DNA from: Methylobacterium haplocladii
GTDB lineage: Bacteria > Pseudomonadota > Alphaproteobacteria > Rhizobiales > Beijerinckiaceae
DNA: 64,000 nucleotides
Assembly (NCBI RefSeq): GCF_007992175.1
Contig: NZ_BJZT01000014.1
Location: forward strand, 1 to 64,000
Direction of reading: 5' to 3'
Below the pieces are notes generated by a model. The model did not search any database, had not been told where the DNA came from, and saw only the letters and a list, made by a program, of their open reading frames with translations. A program made the position numbers and the translations under genes. Positions 61,987 to 64,000 of this stretch are shown here, piece after piece (within the stretch, counting starts at the first letter, position 1; the number at the start of each line of letters is the position of its first letter).

Positions 61987-62283
61987 GTGAAATACTACCT
62001 TTGCAAGTACATTCCGCCGCGTTCAGACTTCCTGCCGACCATGAGTACTCAAGAGAAAGGCTGGATGGCCGAACACGGCGCCTTCCTCGATGACCTGCTC
62101 GAACAGGGCACCATCGTTGCGCATGGCCCGGTCATGGACCCGAACGGCGGTTATGGTGTCTCGCTCTACCGCATCGCCGACGACCAAGACATCGAGGCGT
62201 TCACGTCGCGAGACCCCATCGTGAGGCATGGTGCCGGTCACTACGAGCATCATCCGATGCTGCATCTGAAGGCACGGGGTTGA
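61987..62283 (+). CDS. YCII-family protein
   Basis: 98 residues from GTG 61987, with GAGG 8 bases upstream. The YCII fold shows in YLCKYIPPRSDF, then AEHGAFLDDLLEQGTIVAHG and IADDQDIEAFTSRDP with GAGHYEHHPMLHLKARG at the end. Small dimeric ferredoxin-like alpha/beta proteins with a conserved His-Asp pair, often next to oxidoreductases or regulators; a catalytic or small-molecule-binding role is proposed for the family. Last gene of the SDR-hydrolase cluster. Confidence 0.88.
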   Translation: MKYYLCKYIPPRSDFLPTMSTQEKGWMAEHGAFLDDLLEQGTIVAHGPVMDPNGGYGVSLYRIADDQDIEAFTSRDPIVRHGAGHYEHHPMLHLKARG

Positions 62284-62810
62284 TGTCCGGCGAGCCATCG
62301 AACTGCTTGGTGGAAATTTCAGGAAATCAATAAAACCGCTAAATACACGCGGGGAAAGCTCATCGCTTTGTCGCACTTAAAAAACGCAACGCGAAAGCTG
62401 CCTACCGTGTGAAATTATTCCATCAGATTTTTCGTCATGCAGATTTTTATATTCTAGCCGTCGACTAAAATTTATGAATAAAAACTTGGAGAAGCTCAAA
62501 CTATGTCACTCGAAATATAAAACCATAAATAGTTCTACATATTCTGGCATTGCTTGCCTCGTCCCGAACAGCCGCCGAAACCCGGTCGACCCGTTGGGCA
62601 ATGTGGTGAGGCCGCTCTCGACCAAGCTTACGAGAAGCGACCAGGTAGTCGAGCAGAGCTCTTACGTATATAGGAAAACTAGCACATCATCGGTATGCTG
62701 TCAATGAGTCTCGCGTGGAGGTCATTCGTTCCGAGCGAGGCCGTTCCGGAGCGTGGGACGGCCTGGGACGGGCGGGACATTCGTCCCGAACGTTCGGTAT
62801 TCCGTCCGCC
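62284..62810. other. Intergenic region of about 530 bp, AT-rich at its start
   Basis: From 62310 to about 62560 the base composition is AT-rich. A plus frame at 62474-62707 has Ser/Asn-rich, low-complexity composition without a ribosome site and is not supported. A short hairpin (GGGAC-loop-GTCCC, near 62775) lies beyond the kinase stop but has no T tail. Nothing else seen. Confidence 0.5.
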
Positions 62811-64000
62811 TCAGGCCGGGATCCGCACCGTCGCCCGCAGGCCTCCGAGGGGCGAATCGTGGAGCGAGACGTCGCCGCCGTGGGTCCGGGCGATGTCGCG
62901 GGCGATGGCGAGGCCGAGGCCGGAGCCGCCGGCATCCTGGCGGGCGTCGTCGAGGCGCACGAAGGGCTTGAACACCTCTTCGCGACTTTCGGGTGGGATA
63001 CCGGGGCCGTCGTCGTCGATGGAGACGAGGAAGGAGCGCCCCTCGAGGCGCCCGCCGATGGCGACGGTGTCGCCGTAGCGGGCGGCGTTGGCGGCGAGGT
63101 TGAACAGGCAGCGCCGAAAGGCATCGGGCCGTACCGTCACCAGGGGCCGCCCGTCGAGAGTCACGGCGTTCACATGCGCCCCGAGGCGCTCGATGTCGGT
63201 GCGCAGGTCTTCGAGCAGGGCGCGCATGTCGGTGGCGGCGGCGGTCTCGGCCGAGTCGCCACGGGCGAAGGCGAGGTAGCCCTCCAGCATCCGGCTCATC
63301 TCGTCGACGTCGCGGCGCAGGTCCTCAACGTCGGGGCTCTGCTCGACGAGGGCGAGGGAGAGCTTGAAGCGGGTGAGGATCGTGCGCAGGTCGTGGCTCA
63401 CGCCGTTGAGCATCGTCGTGCGCTGTTCCATGGCCCGCTCGATGCGCCGCTTCATCTCGATGAAGGCATGCCCCGCCTGCCGGACCTCGCGGGCGCCACG
63501 CGGCTTGAACTCGATCTCGCGGCCCTTGCCGAAACTCTCGGCCACCGCCGAGAGCCGCAGGATCGGCTTGATCTGGTTGCGGAGGAACAGGATCGCGACG
63601 CCGATCAGCACCATAGACGAGCCGCTCATCCAGAGCAGGAAGATATGCGAATTCGAGGCGTAGGCCTGGCTGCGCCGGGCCGTCACCCGAAGCACCCCGT
63701 CGGGGATCGCGACGCGGATCTCGATGAGGTTCGAGCGGCCCACCGTGTCGATCCAGAAGGGGCGGGCGATCTGCTTCTTGATCTCGTCGGAGAGCGCCTC
63801 GTCGAGGATCGAGAAGAACGGCCGCGGCCCCTGCGGCGGCAGCTTCGCCCCCTTCAGGATGTCGAGATCGAGGTTGAGGCGGTTGCCGGCGATGCGGGCC
63901 AGCGTCTCGGCGTCCTTGTCCTGGGGGTAGGTCTCGTAGATGTCGATCAGCGCGGCGATGTCGGCGGTGACCGCCGAGGACAGCCGCCGGGTCACGAGCT
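62811..64000 (-). CDS. EnvZ-like sensor histidine kinase, N-terminus outside the window
   Basis: At least 395 residues; the frame continues off the right edge, so the first transmembrane helix and part of the sensor are missing. Visible parts: the periplasmic domain (RRLSSAVTADIAALIDIYET), the second transmembrane helix (IFLLWMSGSSMVLIGVAILF), HAMP (RNQIKPILRLSAVAESFGKG), HisKA with His in NGVSHDLRTILTR, HATPase NAARYGDTVAIGG, DDGPGIPPESR and GGSGLGLAIARD. This is the EnvZ/OmpR-type sensor of Alphaproteobacteria. The response regulator would be expected upstream, beyond 64000. Confidence 0.9.
   Translation of the reverse strand, partial: LVTRRLSSAVTADIAALIDIYETYPQDKDAETLARIAGNRLNLDLDILKGAKLPPQGPRPFFSILDEALSDEIKKQIARPFWIDTVGRSNLIEIRVAIPDGVLRVTARRSQAYASNSHIFLLWMSGSSMVLIGVAILFLRNQIKPILRLSAVAESFGKGREIEFKPRGAREVRQAGHAFIEMKRRIERAMEQRTTMLNGVSHDLRTILTRFKLSLALVEQSPDVEDLRRDVDEMSRMLEGYLAFARGDSAETAAATDMRALLEDLRTDIERLGAHVNAVTLDGRPLVTVRPDAFRRCLFNLAANAARYGDTVAIGGRLEGRSFLVSIDDDGPGIPPESREEVFKPFVRLDDARQDAGGSGLGLAIARDIARTHGGDVSLHDSPLGGLRATVRIPA

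Noticed and set aside
62474-62707. Plus frame of 77 codons in the AT-rich gap before the sensor kinase
   Set aside because: No ribosome site, Ser/Thr-rich text, no domain; could be chance in AT-rich DNA.

Overview
The window is a GC-rich alphaproteobacterial chromosome segment. It most likely comes from Methylobacterium or Methylorubrum (Hyphomicrobiales). This is inferred from gene content and arrangement: minCDE, an NDUFS4-type complex I subunit, an lpiA/mprF-acvB pair, rph-rdgB-hemW, LOV and PAS/GAF hybrid kinases, and a LexA box of the alphaproteobacterial GAAC-N7-GAAC type upstream of ssb. No species assignment is possible from the sequence alone.

Layout. 0-7.3 kb: an IS481-type transposase stump, then two large hybrid histidine kinases whose C-terminal halves are close paralogues; the second is translationally coupled to an orphan ParD-like antitoxin. 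7.3-10.6 kb: a broken response-regulator remnant and an isoquinoline-oxidoreductase-type molybdenum hydroxylase pair. 10.6-13 kb: a low-GC accessory patch with a methyltransferase and a frameshifted serine-recombinase tail. 13-29.3 kb: mostly core genes (P450, minCDE, a small exported protein, tRNA-Pro, NDUFS4-like, SplB-like radical SAM enzyme, glgX, LOV kinase, gyrA, ssb).

29.3-42.8 kb is the most unusual part: a cargo-carrying integrative element lying between ssb and rph. It starts with six direct copies of GTCCACT in about 430 bp. Three overlapping tyrosine-recombinase genes of 413, 531 and 670 codons follow. The cargo is a GNAT-like protein, a small ORF, a GSU2403-type nucleotidyltransferase, two coupled coiled-coil/HTH proteins (the second resembling TnpC-type accessory factors), a secreted WHH-motif HNH nuclease toxin with a SMI1/KNR4 immunity protein, a RecD2-like helicase, and a second nucleotidyltransferase-fold protein with a degenerate active site. 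The overall logic recalls Tn554-like, recombinase-in-trio and gamma-mobile-trio elements that carry offence and defence genes, but gene sizes and order do not let me assign it to any of them.

42.9-58.9 kb is again core: rph-rdgB-hemW, a penicillin-binding-protein activator lipoprotein, rsmI-yraN, PBP1A bracketed by two copies of a ~200 bp intergenic repeat, an aminotransferase, and a chain mprF-acvB followed by a coupled LMW phosphatase/fructosamine-kinase pair. 59-62.3 kb: a TetR regulator divergent from an SDR / alpha-beta hydrolase / YCII cluster, with a perfect palindrome placed between the -35 and -10 boxes. The window ends inside an EnvZ-like sensor kinase.
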